Positions 45,514 through 59,200 are shown, counted from the stretch's first letter. The stretch: 64,000 nucleotides of DNA from Parendozoicomonas haliclonae (GCF_900174585.1 NZ_FWPT01000014.1:39151-103150), one strand, 5' to 3'. Notes: generated by a model not told the origin, from the sequence alone. Numbers and translations: made by a program.

Positions 45514-45618
45514 CCCATACACTACAAAATCAGACCCTTGCCAAAAACAAGCGGAAGTTTGTTTTTCGGCTCATAAAAACAAGACAATCCACAACTGTTA
45601 TCAAGCGATGTACACGGA

Positions 45619-48180
45619 ATGAGTACCAGCGGTAATGACAAAACAATAGTGGTTCCTCAAGCTGGCAATAGCGAGACGCCAGAAGACAAAACAGTTATTG
45701 CTGACACGATTTCTGCTAACACTGGCGGATCAACTTTTATTGATTCGGATAAAACAGTTCTATCCCCATCGATTTCCAATACACCTGTTTCAGCAACTTC
45801 ACCAAACACTCCGGAACCGCCACAACCCCAACCAAAGCCGACATCTGGCAGCTCGTTAAAACGACTTATCAACAACCGGTTTGAACTGAAAGCGATTCTT
45901 GGTTCTGGTGGTATGGGAGCCGTCTATAAAGCTGTTGATCTGCGGAAAGTTGAAGCGAAAGATCGCGATCCTTATGTTGCGATCAAACTGTTGAATGAGG
46001 ACTTTAAAAAGCACCCCGATGCTTTTGTCTCTCTGCAGCGTGAGTCCCGTAAATCCCAGAGTCTGGCACACCCGAATATTGTGACCGTATATGACTTTGA
46101 TCGGGACGGCGAAACGGTCTTTATGACCATGGAGTTTATGGAAGGTGATGCACTCGATACGCTGATCCGTAAATCCGCCGGTGCCGGCCTGGAATTTGAG
46201 ACCGCCTGCCATGTCTTCCGGGACATCTCTGAAGCCCTGGCTTACGCCCACTCCAAAAACACGATTCACTCGGACTTTAAACCCGGCAATATCTTTGTTC
46301 TGAACAATGGTAAGGCCAAGGTGTTTGACTTCGGTATTGCCCGGGCGGTGTCGTCAACCGGTGCAGGCATGCCCGCTGATGGTGACAAAACGGTATTCGA
46401 CGCCGGCAGCTTAAGTGCCCTGACACCAGCCTACGCCAGCTATGAAATGCTGAAGGGGCAGGAGCCATCCACCAGCGATGATGTCTATGCGCTGGCCTGT
46501 GTCGCCTATGAGATGTTTACCGGCTCCCATCCGTATAACAAAACACCGGCAGATAAGGCTGCAGAACAGAAGCTAAAACCCAAACGCATCAAGCAGCTCT
46601 CCAGCCGCCAATGGCGTGCACTGGAAAAAGCGCTGGCATTCAAAAGCGCAGACCGCACCCAGACCGTTAAAGAGCTGGAAGATGGTTTCTTCGGCAAATC
46701 CCGCATTCCGCTCTATGCGGCAGCTGCCGTGCTGGTCGCGACTACAGCGTCTTCACTGTTCTTCCTGCAGGACAACCAGGTAGACGAGGAAGCCTTGCGG
46801 GTTGAATTGGAAGAGGAACTGCAAACGGATATCCGCGCCAATGTGGAGCTGGAGCTTAACCAGAAGGCGGCACGGGAGACCCTTCAACAGGCATTGGATA
46901 AGCCGCTGAGTGAACAGTGGGATGCTGAGCTGACGACCGCCATTGATGCTTACCAGGCTCTGGCTCCGGAAGATAAAGACAGCATCATTATGGCCAGACA
47001 GACGGCCATGTCTCGCTATCTCGATGCCTCATCGGAACAACGTCAGGCCGGCAACCTTGACCAGGCCAGACAACTGCTGGATAACGCCAGTTATTGGCAA
47101 CAGGATTCAGCCCAACTTGCCGAAGCCGAATCCTTGCTGGCTGATGCCCATCAGGAACTGCTGGCGAAGCAGGAGCAACAACGATTGGCTGCGGAAGCGG
47201 AAGCTGAGCGGCTGGCTGAGGCCCGTCGCCAACAACAGCAGGAGCAGGCCCGCCGGGAAAAACTGCGTCGTGAAAAAGCCGCAAGGGAGCAACGGGAGCA
47301 GGCGATTGCCAAGGCTGTAGATGATGTTGAAGCGGCCCGTTACTGTTCCAGCAACCTGAGTATCAGCACACTGTCCAGTGCTCTCACCGCACTGAAACAA
47401 TTGAGTGAATCGCAGTATCAACAGCAACTCACCCCAACCACCAGCAGCGTCAGCCAATGTATCAAGCAGGTTGCAAGACGCAGCCCTGCCACGGCATCAA
47501 AGCTGAAAAATGCTGCAACGGCAGCCTTTCCTGGGGCCAACGAGCTGGCGTCTATCAAGATTGATTTTTGCGCCCACCTGCCTGCTGGCTCCGGCAGCAA
47601 GGGACGCCGCTATTTCTGTGAAGACAAACTGCTGGGCGGACAACAAAGTCCAACACTGGTTGTCGCCAAGGCTGGCACCCAAAAACTGGCTGTAACCCGC
47701 TATGAAATCACGATTGGTGACTACAACCTCTACTGCAAAACCAGTGGGCAATGCTCACCGCTTGCCGGACAGACCTCTCTGCCTGCCAGCAATATCAGTA
47801 TCGATCAGGCAAAAAGTTACAGTGGCTGGTTGAGTCAGCAGACCGGTTACAGCTATCGCCTGCCCACTTACGACGAGTGGCTGGCGCTGGCCTCTCCTGA
47901 ACGTAATGGCAGCGACCCGGACAGGAACTGTTTCCTGAAATTTGGTGGCCTGCAGAAAGGCAAAACACTGGTCAGCGCCAAAGCTGGCAAGGCCAACGAC
48001 AACGGGCTGGTAAACACCGTTGGTAATGTTCAGGAATGGACGACCAGCGGCAATAATTTGATAGCCGCGGGGGGGAGCAGGAAAGACCCTCTGAAGCGTT
48101 GTCTGGTAACGACAAAAACAACACACAGTGGTCAGGCGGATGAGGTGACCGGATTCCGCCTGGTCAGAGCGATTCGATAA
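45619..48180 (+). CDS. PpkA-like serine/threonine kinase with C-terminal FGE/sulfatase-modifying-like domain
   Basis: 853 residues, a membrane kinase. The N-terminal 80 residues are Thr-rich with DKTV motifs (DKT at 7-9, 23-25, 44-46, again 256-258 in the activation region), typical autophosphorylation sites for FHA binding. The kinase domain (about 85-340) has the GSGGMGAVYKA glycine loop, Lys123, HSDFKPGN (Asp219; the usual HRD is HSD) and DFG at 237-239. A membrane helix lies at about 365-387, then a long Gln/Glu/Arg coiled coil. Residues ~690-853 form a formylglycine-generating-enzyme-like domain (SYRLPTYDEWLALA, NTVGNVQEWT, GFRLVRAI). In T6SS the kinase phosphorylates Fha/TagH to trigger assembly. 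Starts divergently from tagH; ATG 45619 lacks a strong Shine-Dalgarno. Confidence 0.88.
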   Translation: MSTSGNDKTIVVPQAGNSETPEDKTVIADTISANTGGSTFIDSDKTVLSPSISNTPVSATSPNTPEPPQPQPKPTSGSSLKRLINNRFELKAILGSGGMGAVYKAVDLRKVEAKDRDPYVAIKLLNEDFKKHPDAFVSLQRESRKSQSLAHPNIVTVYDFDRDGETVFMTMEFMEGDALDTLIRKSAGAGLEFETACHVFRDISEALAYAHSKNTIHSDFKPGNIFVLNNGKAKVFDFGIARAVSSTGAGMPADGDKTVFDAGSLSALTPAYASYEMLKGQEPSTSDDVYALACVAYEMFTGSHPYNKTPADKAAEQKLKPKRIKQLSSRQWRALEKALAFKSADRTQTVKELEDGFFGKSRIPLYAAAAVLVATTASSLFFLQDNQVDEEALRVELEEELQTDIRANVELELNQKAARETLQQALDKPLSEQWDAELTTAIDAYQALAPEDKDSIIMARQTAMSRYLDASSEQRQAGNLDQARQLLDNASYWQQDSAQLAEAESLLADAHQELLAKQEQQRLAAEAEAERLAEARRQQQQEQARREKLRREKAAREQREQAIAKAVDDVEAARYCSSNLSISTLSSALTALKQLSESQYQQQLTPTTSSVSQCIKQVARRSPATASKLKNAATAAFPGANELASIKIDFCAHLPAGSGSKGRRYFCEDKLLGGQQSPTLVVAKAGTQKLAVTRYEITIGDYNLYCKTSGQCSPLAGQTSLPASNISIDQAKSYSGWLSQQTGYSYRLPTYDEWLALASPERNGSDPDRNCFLKFGGLQKGKTLVSAKAGKANDNGLVNTVGNVQEWTTSGNNLIAAGGSRKDPLKRCLVTTKTTHSGQADEVTGFRLVRAIR

Positions 48181-48213
48181 AAAATAACCAACGCGTACAA
48201 GGAACTTACGATC

Positions 48214-50190
48214 ATGTTGAGGGAATCCTGGGCTCATGCCGGCAAGCCGGCAGCAAGTGTTACGCCTGCATCTTCATTCTCGATCAAGCCATTGGCCATG
48301 GCCGCTATGATGTTGCCATTCATTACGCTGGGAACAGCCCACGCCGTAGAAGATTATGTACCGGATATAGAGCAGCCGGATATCAGTAAAGAGTTCCAGG
48401 AGCGCCGGAAGGAGAGTGATCAGTCTCAGGCAGAGAATGGCCTCAACCTTGAAGAAGACCTGTCCGGTGACCCGCATATTGAAATTCGCACCTTCTCGTT
48501 CCGTAACCTGCCGGAATACCCGGAAGCGGGTGTCACACGGGCGGCCATCGAAGAGCTGACCGAAACCCTCCGCCAGAAATATATGCGCGAATCCGAAAAG
48601 CTGGGCAGCGGTTTTACCCAGGCCGAGCTGGAAGAGATTGGCGCCCTGCTGCAGGAGAAAGCCGCCAGCAAGAGTACGGCCAACCTGAACCTTCAGGATC
48701 TGGCTGATCTGGTGAATGTGGTGAAACGACAGAATGCCCTGCGCGGCATGACTTACACCGATATTGAATCAATCACTCAGGAAGTCACCCAGTTCTACCG
48801 AAGCCGTGGATTGCTGCTGGCCAAGGCTTATATCCCACCACAGGAAGTGAGCAACGGTGTTGTCGAGCTGGATATTATTGCCGGTACTCTGGGCGCCGTG
48901 ACCGTAGCAGGTAACGAGAAGTACAGTGCTGAACGTCTGCAGGAACCCTTTGCCGAGCAAATTGGCGACCTGGTGGATAATGGCAAGATTGAGGAGAGCA
49001 TTTACCTGCTCAACGATATGCCCGGCCTGAATGTCTTCGGTTTCTTTGAACGAGGAGAGAAACTCGGCGAAACCAATCTGAATCTGCAGGTGCGGGATGA
49101 AAAAGCCTGGAACCTCTCGCTCCGCGCCGACAACCACGGTCCGGAATATACCGGTGAGTACCGCCTCTACGGTCAGGGCAACTGGTTGAATCCAACCGGC
49201 ATTGGCGACCAGCTGACTCTCGGCACTCTGAAATCCTTTAATCCGGAAAACACCCAGCTTTACCAGATCAGCTACAGTTTCCCGATCGCCGGGCCTAACA
49301 CCCGACTGGAACTGTTCGCGGAAGACAATGATTTCAAAATCACCTCCGACAAAGACGAAAGCATCAATATCCTTGGTATAGAAGGAGCCAACACCACCTA
49401 TTCCGCAGCACTGATGCATAAGGTGAAACGCTCCCGGGCCCAAAACCTGGCCGTGGGCATGAAACTGGCCGAACGTAAGGTGAAGCGCAAAGCCAAGATC
49501 AACAACCTGATTACCGAAGGCGACCATGCCCGCTCCATCGAGCTGATTGCCGAAGGCGATATGCTTGGCACCAGCATTCGTACCCTGAATATGGGACGCC
49601 TGTCGTTACAGTACGGCAAGTTCCGCAACGATACCCCGAAGGATCGTGGGGATGATTACTACAAGGTGGCACTGGACACCAACTCACTGTTCTTTATCCC
49701 GCTGCCTTTCGAGAGCGAATCCCGCCTGATTCTGAAATCCAAGCTGCGTTACAGCGAAAGCGGCCTGCCCTCCTTTGAGCAGATGTCTCTTGGCGGCGCC
49801 AACAGTGTGCGAGCCTTTACCGTTAATGACTTCTCTGCGGATACCGGCGCTTACCTTGGTGCGGAGATGTACTTTGATGTACCGGAAAAACTCGACTTCG
49901 ACATTCGTGACGGTCAACGGGTCAGCGATATTCTTCAATACGCCGTGTTCCTGGATGGAGCCTACGGTAACGAGAACAGCTATCGCCAGAACCCGGGTGA
50001 CCTGAAGGTCGCCGATCCCTGGGCTCATCTGGCTGGTGCAGGTTTCCTGATGCGCCTGAACTGGATGGATCAGGTGTCATCAACGATCACCATTGCTCGA
50101 CCACTGTCTCATAAATCCGGCAGTGGCATTGTGGGCGATGATGCCAAGAGCTGGCAGACCTATGTGGATCTGACGCTCCGCCTGGACTGA
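48214..50190 (+). CDS. Two-partner secretion transporter TpsB (ShlB/FhaC family)
   Basis: 658 residues. An extended signal region ends in FITLGTAHA, so cleavage after residue 44 is likely. Residues ~80-250 hold POTRA domains (with YRSRGLLLAKAYIPPQEV and GVVELDIIAGTL). The C-terminal half forms the 16-strand barrel; the L6-loop motif is SLGGANSVRAF (VRGY-like, with Ala for Gly). It exports TpsA across the outer membrane without ATP. AAGGA at 48200 precedes ATG. It begins 33 bp after the kinase and 61 bp before tpsA, so these three are probably co-transcribed. Confidence 0.92.
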   Translation: MLRESWAHAGKPAASVTPASSFSIKPLAMAAMMLPFITLGTAHAVEDYVPDIEQPDISKEFQERRKESDQSQAENGLNLEEDLSGDPHIEIRTFSFRNLPEYPEAGVTRAAIEELTETLRQKYMRESEKLGSGFTQAELEEIGALLQEKAASKSTANLNLQDLADLVNVVKRQNALRGMTYTDIESITQEVTQFYRSRGLLLAKAYIPPQEVSNGVVELDIIAGTLGAVTVAGNEKYSAERLQEPFAEQIGDLVDNGKIEESIYLLNDMPGLNVFGFFERGEKLGETNLNLQVRDEKAWNLSLRADNHGPEYTGEYRLYGQGNWLNPTGIGDQLTLGTLKSFNPENTQLYQISYSFPIAGPNTRLELFAEDNDFKITSDKDESINILGIEGANTTYSAALMHKVKRSRAQNLAVGMKLAERKVKRKAKINNLITEGDHARSIELIAEGDMLGTSIRTLNMGRLSLQYGKFRNDTPKDRGDDYYKVALDTNSLFFIPLPFESESRLILKSKLRYSESGLPSFEQMSLGGANSVRAFTVNDFSADTGAYLGAEMYFDVPEKLDFDIRDGQRVSDILQYAVFLDGAYGNENSYRQNPGDLKVADPWAHLAGAGFLMRLNWMDQVSSTITIARPLSHKSGSGIVGDDAKSWQTYVDLTLRLD

Positions 50191-50251
50191 TCACCGATTG
50201 CGAACCAAATACCTAGAACACGCTAAAAAAACAATTTGCAGGGACAGCGCA

Positions 50252-53200
50252 ATGAATAGCAACAAAGAACTGTCGATAGTCACTCAAAGCGAAACCGGTC
50301 ACCTCTCGCCACTGGCAAAGGCGGTTATTCACCACCGCCTCGGTCTGGCCAACACCCTTGTTCCCATGATGTTGATGGGTTCTGCCCTACCCGCCTTCGC
50401 GGGCCCGGAGGGTGGCACCATTGTGGCAGGTGCCGGTGAGATTTCCGTCAGCGATAAAACAACCACCATCGATCAGGACAGCAGTAAGCTGGCGATCGAC
50501 TGGAGCAGTTTTAATGTTGCCGAAGATGAGCGTGTTCAGTTTCTGCAGCCCTCGGCCTCAGCGTTGGTACTGAACCGGATTCTGGATGAAAACCCCAGCC
50601 TGATTCATGGACAGATAGACGCCAATGGTCACGTACTGCTGATCAACCCTCGGGGCCTGCTGTTCTCGGAAACCTCCAGCGTCAACGTAAACAGCATCAC
50701 CGCATCGGGTCTGGATATAGATCCTGATGACTTTATGAATGGAAACCTGGCCTTTAAAGCCAACGAAGGCGATGCCGGTTTTGTTATCAACCGTGGTGTT
50801 ATCAATGCGGCCAGTGGTGCTGTGTTGCAGGGTAACCATGTAGAGAATGCTGCTGGCGGTCTGATCGCAGCGGATATGGTTTCTCTAGCAGCTGGTTCCG
50901 AAACGGTGCTGACCTTTGATGCCGACAAACTGATCGGTATTAAAGTCACCAAAGAGGTGCTGGAGAACCAGCTGGGTGTCGATAGTGCCCTGCTCAATGA
51001 AGGCACCATTGAAGCCGGTGAAGTGCTGCTGACTGCCAAGGTGGCCAAAGGTCTTTTTGATAATGCAGTAAACAATACCGGTGTTGTTGAAGCGAAAGGG
51101 ATTGATACCAGCGGCGGCACCATCCGTCTGGGCGGTTCCGGTGGTGATATCAGCGATGTTGTGAATACGGGAACTGTCGATGCCTCTGCCACTGGCAATG
51201 GTTCACAAGGTGGCAAGGTTCAGATTGAAGGTGACACCATCGCCCTGAAAGGCAATGCCCGGATTATTGCTTCCGGTGAAAACGGCGGCGGTATTGTGCT
51301 GATTGGTGGTGATTATCAGGGCAAGAACCCTGCTATCCAAAATGCCCGGGATGTTGTTGTTGAGGCAGACGTAAAGATTGATGCCAGCGCAACGGATAAT
51401 GGCGATGGTGGCAAAGTTATTGTCTGGTCTGATGAGACGGCCACCTTTGCCGGTGAGATTACCGCCCGTGGTGGTGAGAATGGTGGTAATGGTGGGTTTG
51501 TTGAAACTTCTGGCAAACAGACCTTGAAAGCCAATGGCAAGGTCGATGTTGGTGCAAACAACGGGGCTAACGGCGAATGGCTGCTGGACCCTATTAATAT
51601 CACGATTACCGACACTGGGGGCGACTATGATGCAGATCCTGTTGAAAGTACGATTTCAGCCTCTTCATTGCAGGATGCGTTATTTAACGGTGGTGATGTT
51701 ACTCTAAGAACGAGCGCAGATCCTTCCGATGGTCGAACATTTCCAGATCCAGGAGAGGCTGGAAATATAACCATTGATGCAGCATTAAACCCGAGCATTA
51801 TTGCATTTCAAACCTCAACCCTCACCTTGATTGCTGATAACAATATCTACGTCAATAACAATCTGACAAGTCGTGATGCGGGTGATTTCGCATTCAATTT
51901 CACCGCCACTAACAATGTTTATATAAAAGAAGATGTCACTATCGATACACACGGTGGCAGCTTTACATCCTTATCCAAGGGCTTTTACAACCTAGGTTCA
52001 ATAGACCTAAAGGGCCTCGAGCTGGATACTGGCTCATATAACGTAACTATTGGATATGGCGACACCGATGGTTCTGGATATATCGGCTCCTATACCAATG
52101 CATCGTCAACAAGCTTTAATGGGAGCTCCGCCGGTCAGCAATACTTTATCTATAACGCAGATGCCAACATTGATTTAAGCAGTGGCCTATCTGTTAATGG
52201 AACAGTTCTCGAAGACGCTGAAGGTGTGATCTTTGGCAATGTCACGTTCAACGATGTCACCAAACTGCACTCCCTCGCAATCTCACAAGTTGGCACACTG
52301 ACCGGCTCGGATGCCAGCGGTGAATATGCTCTTGGTCTGCGAGATGTCGAAGGTGGAGACCGAAGCTATGTGGGCTACAGAGGTTATGAGTTTTACGGTC
52401 TTAGCACAGTCACTGCAGGTGTGGACCCAACCAACACCCTTACCGGAACGAACAACAATAACTCTTTCGGCCTGAACGGCAACAGTCGTGAATTTGTTGC
52501 TCAAGGCACGGTCTTCAAAAACTTCGACAGTGTTGATGCCAGTGGCGGTGATAACATCATTACCGGCTCGTCAAATCAGGACGCCTTTGTTCTGAATGGC
52601 AGCAGTGACAGCATTACCGCCAACGATATTCTCTTTACCTCCGTAAATAACACCATTACCACAAATGGTGGTAATGACGCGCTCACCGGAACCAGTGCTG
52701 ATGAGACCTTCAATATTCAGAGTGGCAATAAGGTCATTACTGGAGACTGGACGTTTACCCAGATTGGTTCCATTGATGGTGGCGAAGGTCCAGGCGATTT
52801 CGGTAATGGCTATGATCGTATTACCGACAGCACAGACAGTGACTGGAGCACTGCGGATACCGCCAAACAGGCTACCTCTGCCAACGGTATAACCGTCTCC
52901 AATATCGACTACATTGCTGCCGTGAGTCGTCTTTCATCCACATCCGCCCTGGACCAAACCATCACCTATCGCGGAAGCCGGGATATGGAGCTGATGGGTA
53001 TTCGCTTCTCTGGGCCGGATAGATTCTTAGCCGCAACGAATGATCGTACAGACACTGTTGTTGATCTAACCACTGACAGCTCCTGGGGTTTCTCTGACGA
53101 CGGTTTCCTGAGAAAAGACGGCAATATTCTGGAGGGCATTGATGTACTGCAAACCTCCCAGAGTGTGACCAACACTGGAACAGAGCGCGATGTGACCATC

Positions 53201-56200
53201 AACGGCGATAGCCTGACCATTGGCGATCTTGAGGTTATTGGTGATGGCGCTTACTACGGCTCAGGGGATGATAATGTTACAGATTCGCTAAACAACGACT
53301 GGACCATCACTGGCCTTAATGCCGCATCCAGTGGCCCCTCTGACGATGTCCGCAACTTCAACGGTATAGACAGCGTTCTTACCACGGGAACCGTCACCGG
53401 GCTGGATAATGCCGTCTGGGGACTGGGCAGTGTGACCGATGCCCTCAATAACATAACCTATAACGCCAGCAGTTCTGGAATCACCTTTAGCGGTATCACT
53501 CAAGTTCTTGATACTGCAAACAGTGCCAGCACAATCACCCTGAGAAATCTTACCGAAGCAGAGCAAACAGTAGATGTCCAAAGTGCCGGGTTCACGATTC
53601 AGGGCATTTTCTTTGAGGGTGTCAGCCAATATGAGGGCTTCGGCCCTGATATTATCGATGATGCGGTTGGCGGTACTTATAACGTCCTTGATACTAATGC
53701 TGCCAGAAATAATAGCCGGGGCATCGGCTACACCGGGATCAGCCAGGTTAACACTTCAGGTGGCTGGATCGTAAATGCCTCTGGCAAAGATCAGGATGTG
53801 ACCCTTGGCACGCAACAAAACGGCGCAGACACTCTGAATACGCTGTCGATAGAGAATATTACCTTTGTCGGGAATGGTCGCTATCAGGGCAGTGCCGATC
53901 ATAATGACAATATCATCGATAATACCGGTCGAGACTGGTCAATCGATGGTACCGCCAACAAAGCACTTCATGACTTTGGTGATACACAGGGTTCTTCTAC
54001 AACCACCACCCGCCAGTTCACTGAGATTGATTCTGTTGCCACCAACGGCGAGGTGAATGAAGCCTCAACAACAAACTGGATCAGTGATAGTGCCAACTCC
54101 GCACAGGCTGATGGCATTTCCTTCAGTAGCAGGGCCCCTGATAACTCACTGATCGTGAATACCACTGGTCGTATCAGCTCCAGTCTCACTTCCAATCAGG
54201 TCGTTAAAGCAAAACAGAACAGCCTGGAAATCAATAAGGTTGATTTTGTTGGCGCCACTCACTTTGATGGTGATAGCACTCGCAATGATGCCGTTGTTGA
54301 CGAGGCGGGTTCGGACTGGACAACGAATGAAACCTCCAAAGAGACCAGCAATGATTATCATGGCTTTACCGGTATCTCCCGGGTATTGACCAATAATCGT
54401 GTTTCTTCACTCTCCAGCAATAATCAATCCATTAGCGTTGATGCTGATAGCCTGACGATCAAAGACGTCCAGTTTGTCGGTGCCAATGGCTTTGATGGCT
54501 CCGACTCCCGTACAGATGCAATTGCCGGCGATGGCACTGTCGATTGGATTACTGGTGATACCAACAACTCGGTCACCACGGGTGAAGCCGATAACGCAGA
54601 CCGTCGCAGCTTTACCAATATCGATTCCGTAACCGGGGCGGGCCGTATATCCTCCAGCACCAATAACTCCCTGTCTATTACGGCTACCGGAAATACACTA
54701 CGCCTTGCAGCTATCGACTTTATTAATGCCAGTGGTTTTGATGGCCGAGCAGCTCGCAATGAAACCGTTATTGATAGTGACGGTAATGCCTGGCAGATCA
54801 GTGTTGATGGTTTGGTCCGTGCTCTGACGGGAAATGCCCCCCAGACCTTTACCAATATTAATAATGTTCAAGGTGCCGGATCAGTAGAGAATGCCAGTGA
54901 TGCAGGTGCCACTGTTATCCTGAACGACAATGGCATTACCGCAGCCGGCATTGGCTTCCTGAACAGTTTTGTCTACAAAGGTTCGGCCACGCAGGCAGAT
55001 CTGGTCACGGAAACGGCAAGCGGTCAGGATGGCCGCACCTGGTCTGTTGATGGCACACAGTCTCTGTCTAACGGGCAACATACCCTGACTCTGGTGGACT
55101 TGCTGCGTACCACCAGCGCTGTCGAAGAGATCAATGCCTTTGCTGATAACTGGCGCACCTCTGACGACAACACAGTGATTGGTGCGGGGATGACCTTTGT
55201 CGATATTGATCAGGTTACCCTGAATAGCAATGGCACCGCTGGCAATATCAGCTCTTCATCAACAACAGCCGCTCAAGATATTGAAGTCAAAGCCAATGCC
55301 CTGAAGCTGGCTGCTATCGACTTTATCAATGCCACCGGCTACACCGGCAACGCCAGCCGTGGGGACACCGTTACTGACACCACAAACAGTGATTGGAGCA
55401 CAACGGGTACCGCCAACCAGGCCAACAGCAGTGGTCGTCTGTTTACCGGTATTACTGAAGTTGAAACCTCTGGTCGCATAAGCTCCAGTGCCGCCAATGC
55501 GCAGTCACAGCAGGTTATTGCCGACAGCGACAGTCTGGAAACCAATGGTATTGATTTTGTCGGTGCCGATGGTTTTGATGGCGAAGTGACCCGTGGCGAT
55601 ACCATTGTCGATTCCAGCAATCGCGACTGGGCCGTAACCGCCAATAACAATGCCACCCGTGATCCGGATAATACCGCGCAAACCTTTACCGGTATTTCCG
55701 GTGTAACAACAACAGGCGACACCCGCAATACAACGGATGCCGATCAGGATGTGGTTCTTGGAGCGAATAGCGTTGCGTTTGCCGGCATTACCTTTGAGAA
55801 CAGCGGCGATTACATTGGCAGCTCCAGCCATGAAGATAATATTGACGATCAGAGCAATCGCGCCTGGGGAATCCTCGGTGAGAAGGCGGCTGCACAAAAC
55901 CCTGGTCTGAGCGAACGCCGGTTCACTCATGTGGACTCCGTTACCACCAATGGCCTGATTTCCAACCAGACCGGAAGCGATCTGACCGTCTCCATCACCC
56001 GTGGCGTAAGCAACACCCTGAGCGCAGAACAGATCCTGTTTAGCGATATCAGTGGTTACGTTGGCGATATTAATCATACAGATACAGTCAATGGCTCACT
56101 GGGTTCCAACTGGTATCTGACCGGGCTGAACAGCTTGAACGACAGAGAGGCAGGTAATGGCTTCAGTCTTCAGAATGTCGATATTGTCAGTGGCGGCGTG

Positions 56201-59200
56201 ACCAGCATTCAAAACTCAGGTGCGGGTAATAATGTCAACGCAACACTTCGGGCTGATAACCAATTAGATGTCGGTGGCATTCTGTTTTCAGAGGCTACCA
56301 GCTATACCGGCAACAATACCGATAATGTGTTTGATAATCGCAATGTTGACTGGAAAATCACCGGCCAGTACGGAGCCAAAACAGGAGAAGGAAGCGGTAG
56401 CCCCGTCTTCACCTTTGCAGACATCGATAGTGTGACCACGGCAGCGAATGTCTCTGGTCGTGCAGAAAATAGTGCCTGGTCCGTTACCGATAATCTGTCT
56501 GCAGCCAGTGATGGCATTGTCTTCAACTTCACACACCCTCTTGGCATCAAACCCCAGATCAGCAATGTCGGCGTGATTAGTAACGGCTTCTCTAATGGCC
56601 TGGATGTCACATTAAACGACGATGCGAATAATTCGGTCTCTGTGGCCAGCATGCAGTTTAATGGTGCCACCGGCTATACCGGCCACAGCACGCGTACTGA
56701 TTCCGTAACCGATGCTCGTGCTCGCAACTGGACACTGACGGATTACGATTCAGTGACCGGTGATAGCGAACTGACTCTGGACAGCACCGAAGCCGGCGCG
56801 CCCTTCGTTATCAGCAATATTGGTGAATTTACCGGTCTCGACACCATTACCAACACTGATGTAGAGAATATGCTGGTTGAGATCAGCAGCACCGGCACCC
56901 TCTCGGCAGCGGGCATTCTCTTTAATAATGCCGCCACTTACAGCGGTTCCGGTACCGATAATGTTGTTGATGGTTATAACCAGAACTGGAGCGTTACCGG
57001 AGAAAAGAGTGCAACGGCAGGCAGCCTGAGCTTTAGCGGTATCGACAGTGTCAGCACCGGCAATAATATCGCCGGGCTGGCGAATGACAGCACCTGGTCG
57101 ATCACCGGTACCCGGACAGCTGTGAGTAATGCCATCGCATTCTCACTGACCGATGCGGACTCCACCATCAGCAATGTTGGTTCAATCACCAACGACTCTG
57201 GTGATGGTCTGGATATCACCCGTAACAACGACAACAGCCTTACGATCACAGACATCAACTTTATCGGCGCAACGTCCTATCAGGGGCATGATAAAACCGC
57301 ACCGAACGAGCGTGATGACAAAATCACCGATCGACACAATGAGGCCTGGACGATCGAAGGCAACGGTGAACTGGCCAGTGCCGGTGTGAGCTTTGAGAAG
57401 ATTGATGCTGTTCAAACCTCTAGTGAGATCAACAGTATTGTTGGCGCGGGCTGGGTCGTTACCCGTGACAATGCCACACCGATAGCCACTAGCAGCGAGA
57501 TTGCCTTTACCGGCATATCTCAGGTCAATAATGTCGGCAGGCTCACTAACAGCACGGGTTCCAGCCAGACCGTGACCATTACAGGTAATAATGATTTAAG
57601 CCTGCTGGATATTACTTTTGGTCGCGCCAATGCCTATACCGGACACCAGACCGCTACCGGTGGTGATACTGTCACTGACGAGACCAACAGTGGCTGGCTG
57701 GTCGAGAATGATCGCATTGCTACCCAACAGGGAGCGAACCGAACGTTCACAAATATTGCCGAAGTCGACACCACAGGCCGTGTTATCAATAATACGGCAA
57801 CAGGCCAGACGGTCACCCTTGAAGATACCCAGCTTTCCGTCAGCAACATCACATTTGATGGCAGTAAATCTTACACAGGCAAAGCCGGTGCGGTTGAACA
57901 TGTTATTGATCAAACAACGACATCTGGTCTCTGGGAAGCGCAAGGAAGCAGCAACGCACGTACCAATACTCACCAGCTTCGTGATGTAGACAGCATCCAG
58001 ACGACACGGGGCGTCATTAATGCTCAGGTAACCCCAGATGCAGAAACTGTCACGCTGGACGACGATAGCCTGACAGTTGCCGGTATTGATTACCAGGGCT
58101 CAACGTCCTACATCGGTGACGGTGATCATGTTGTTGACCAGACCACGGAATCAACTGCATGGGAGGTTTCTAACACTCAGGCCGTAAGTAAGGCTCGCGA
58201 CAGCCAAACCGGTTACACCCTGACCGGCATCACAAGTGTTGAGACCGATAAACATATCATCAATGCAACAATCGGTAGTCAGGATGTTACTCTCGATGAC
58301 GACAGCCTTGAAATTGCCGGCATTGATTTCCAGGGTGCCAATACCCGTTATACCGGCAGCAATGATGGCGACAACCTGACCGACAGCACCACCGGAACGG
58401 ATAGCTGGTCCATCGATGGCGAGCGCACTGTCAGCAAGGCAGGACAAACGCTCTCAGGTATCAAGCAGCTGGATACTGCAAAGAATATTAACGATAGCGG
58501 TAACAGCGATTGGACCATCACCGGGACCAAAGCGGCCTCCAGTGCTACCCACGGTCTGGCTGTAGACGGCACCTCTCAAATCACCACATCCGGCCTGGTC
58601 ACTAATGGTTCAAACAGTGGACAGAATGTGCTGCTGGAAGATGACCAGCTGACGGCTGCGGGAATACTCTTTGACGGCAGCACCGATTACACCGGTCGTG
58701 TCGGCGATGGAGATGTGGTGAATGACCAGACTTCCGGCACCGGCAACTGGCTGGTACAGGGTTCTGGTGCTGCGACCAAGGACGACCACAACCTACGCAA
58801 CGTTGAAACTGTACAAACCGATAATGCCGTGACCAATGCCAGTGGTAATGATGCCATTGTTGGCCTGGAAGCTGATGGTCTGCACATTGCCGATATGGTC
58901 TTCACCGGGGCCAGCGGTTATGTCGGTGACGAAAACGCCTCCGACAGTGTGACCGATGCCCTTGGCCGTAACTGGTATCTGCTGGGCAACAATCGTCTGA
59001 ATGCGGAGAGTGATGGCAGCGGCTTTGATCTGAGTAATATTGATGCCTTCACCGGTCTGGACTCCATCCAGAACCAGACAGCCAATCAGAATGTTGTGGT
59101 GGGTACAGCTGATAACGCCACCACTATTACGGCAAGCAATATCCTGTTTAATGGTGCCAGCAGCTACAGCGGCTCCGGTTCAGACAATATTACTGACAAC

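Larger units (their letters stand above)
45284..45618. promoter_or_regulatory. 335-bp divergent promoter region, tagH and ppkA
   Basis: Between divergent T6SS control genes, this holds at least two sigma-70-like pairs, listed separately. A T/A-rich stretch (45435-45475 and 45540-45600) and several short inverted repeats are also visible. No sigma-54 pair, riboswitch or RNA gene was recognised. Confidence 0.5.
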
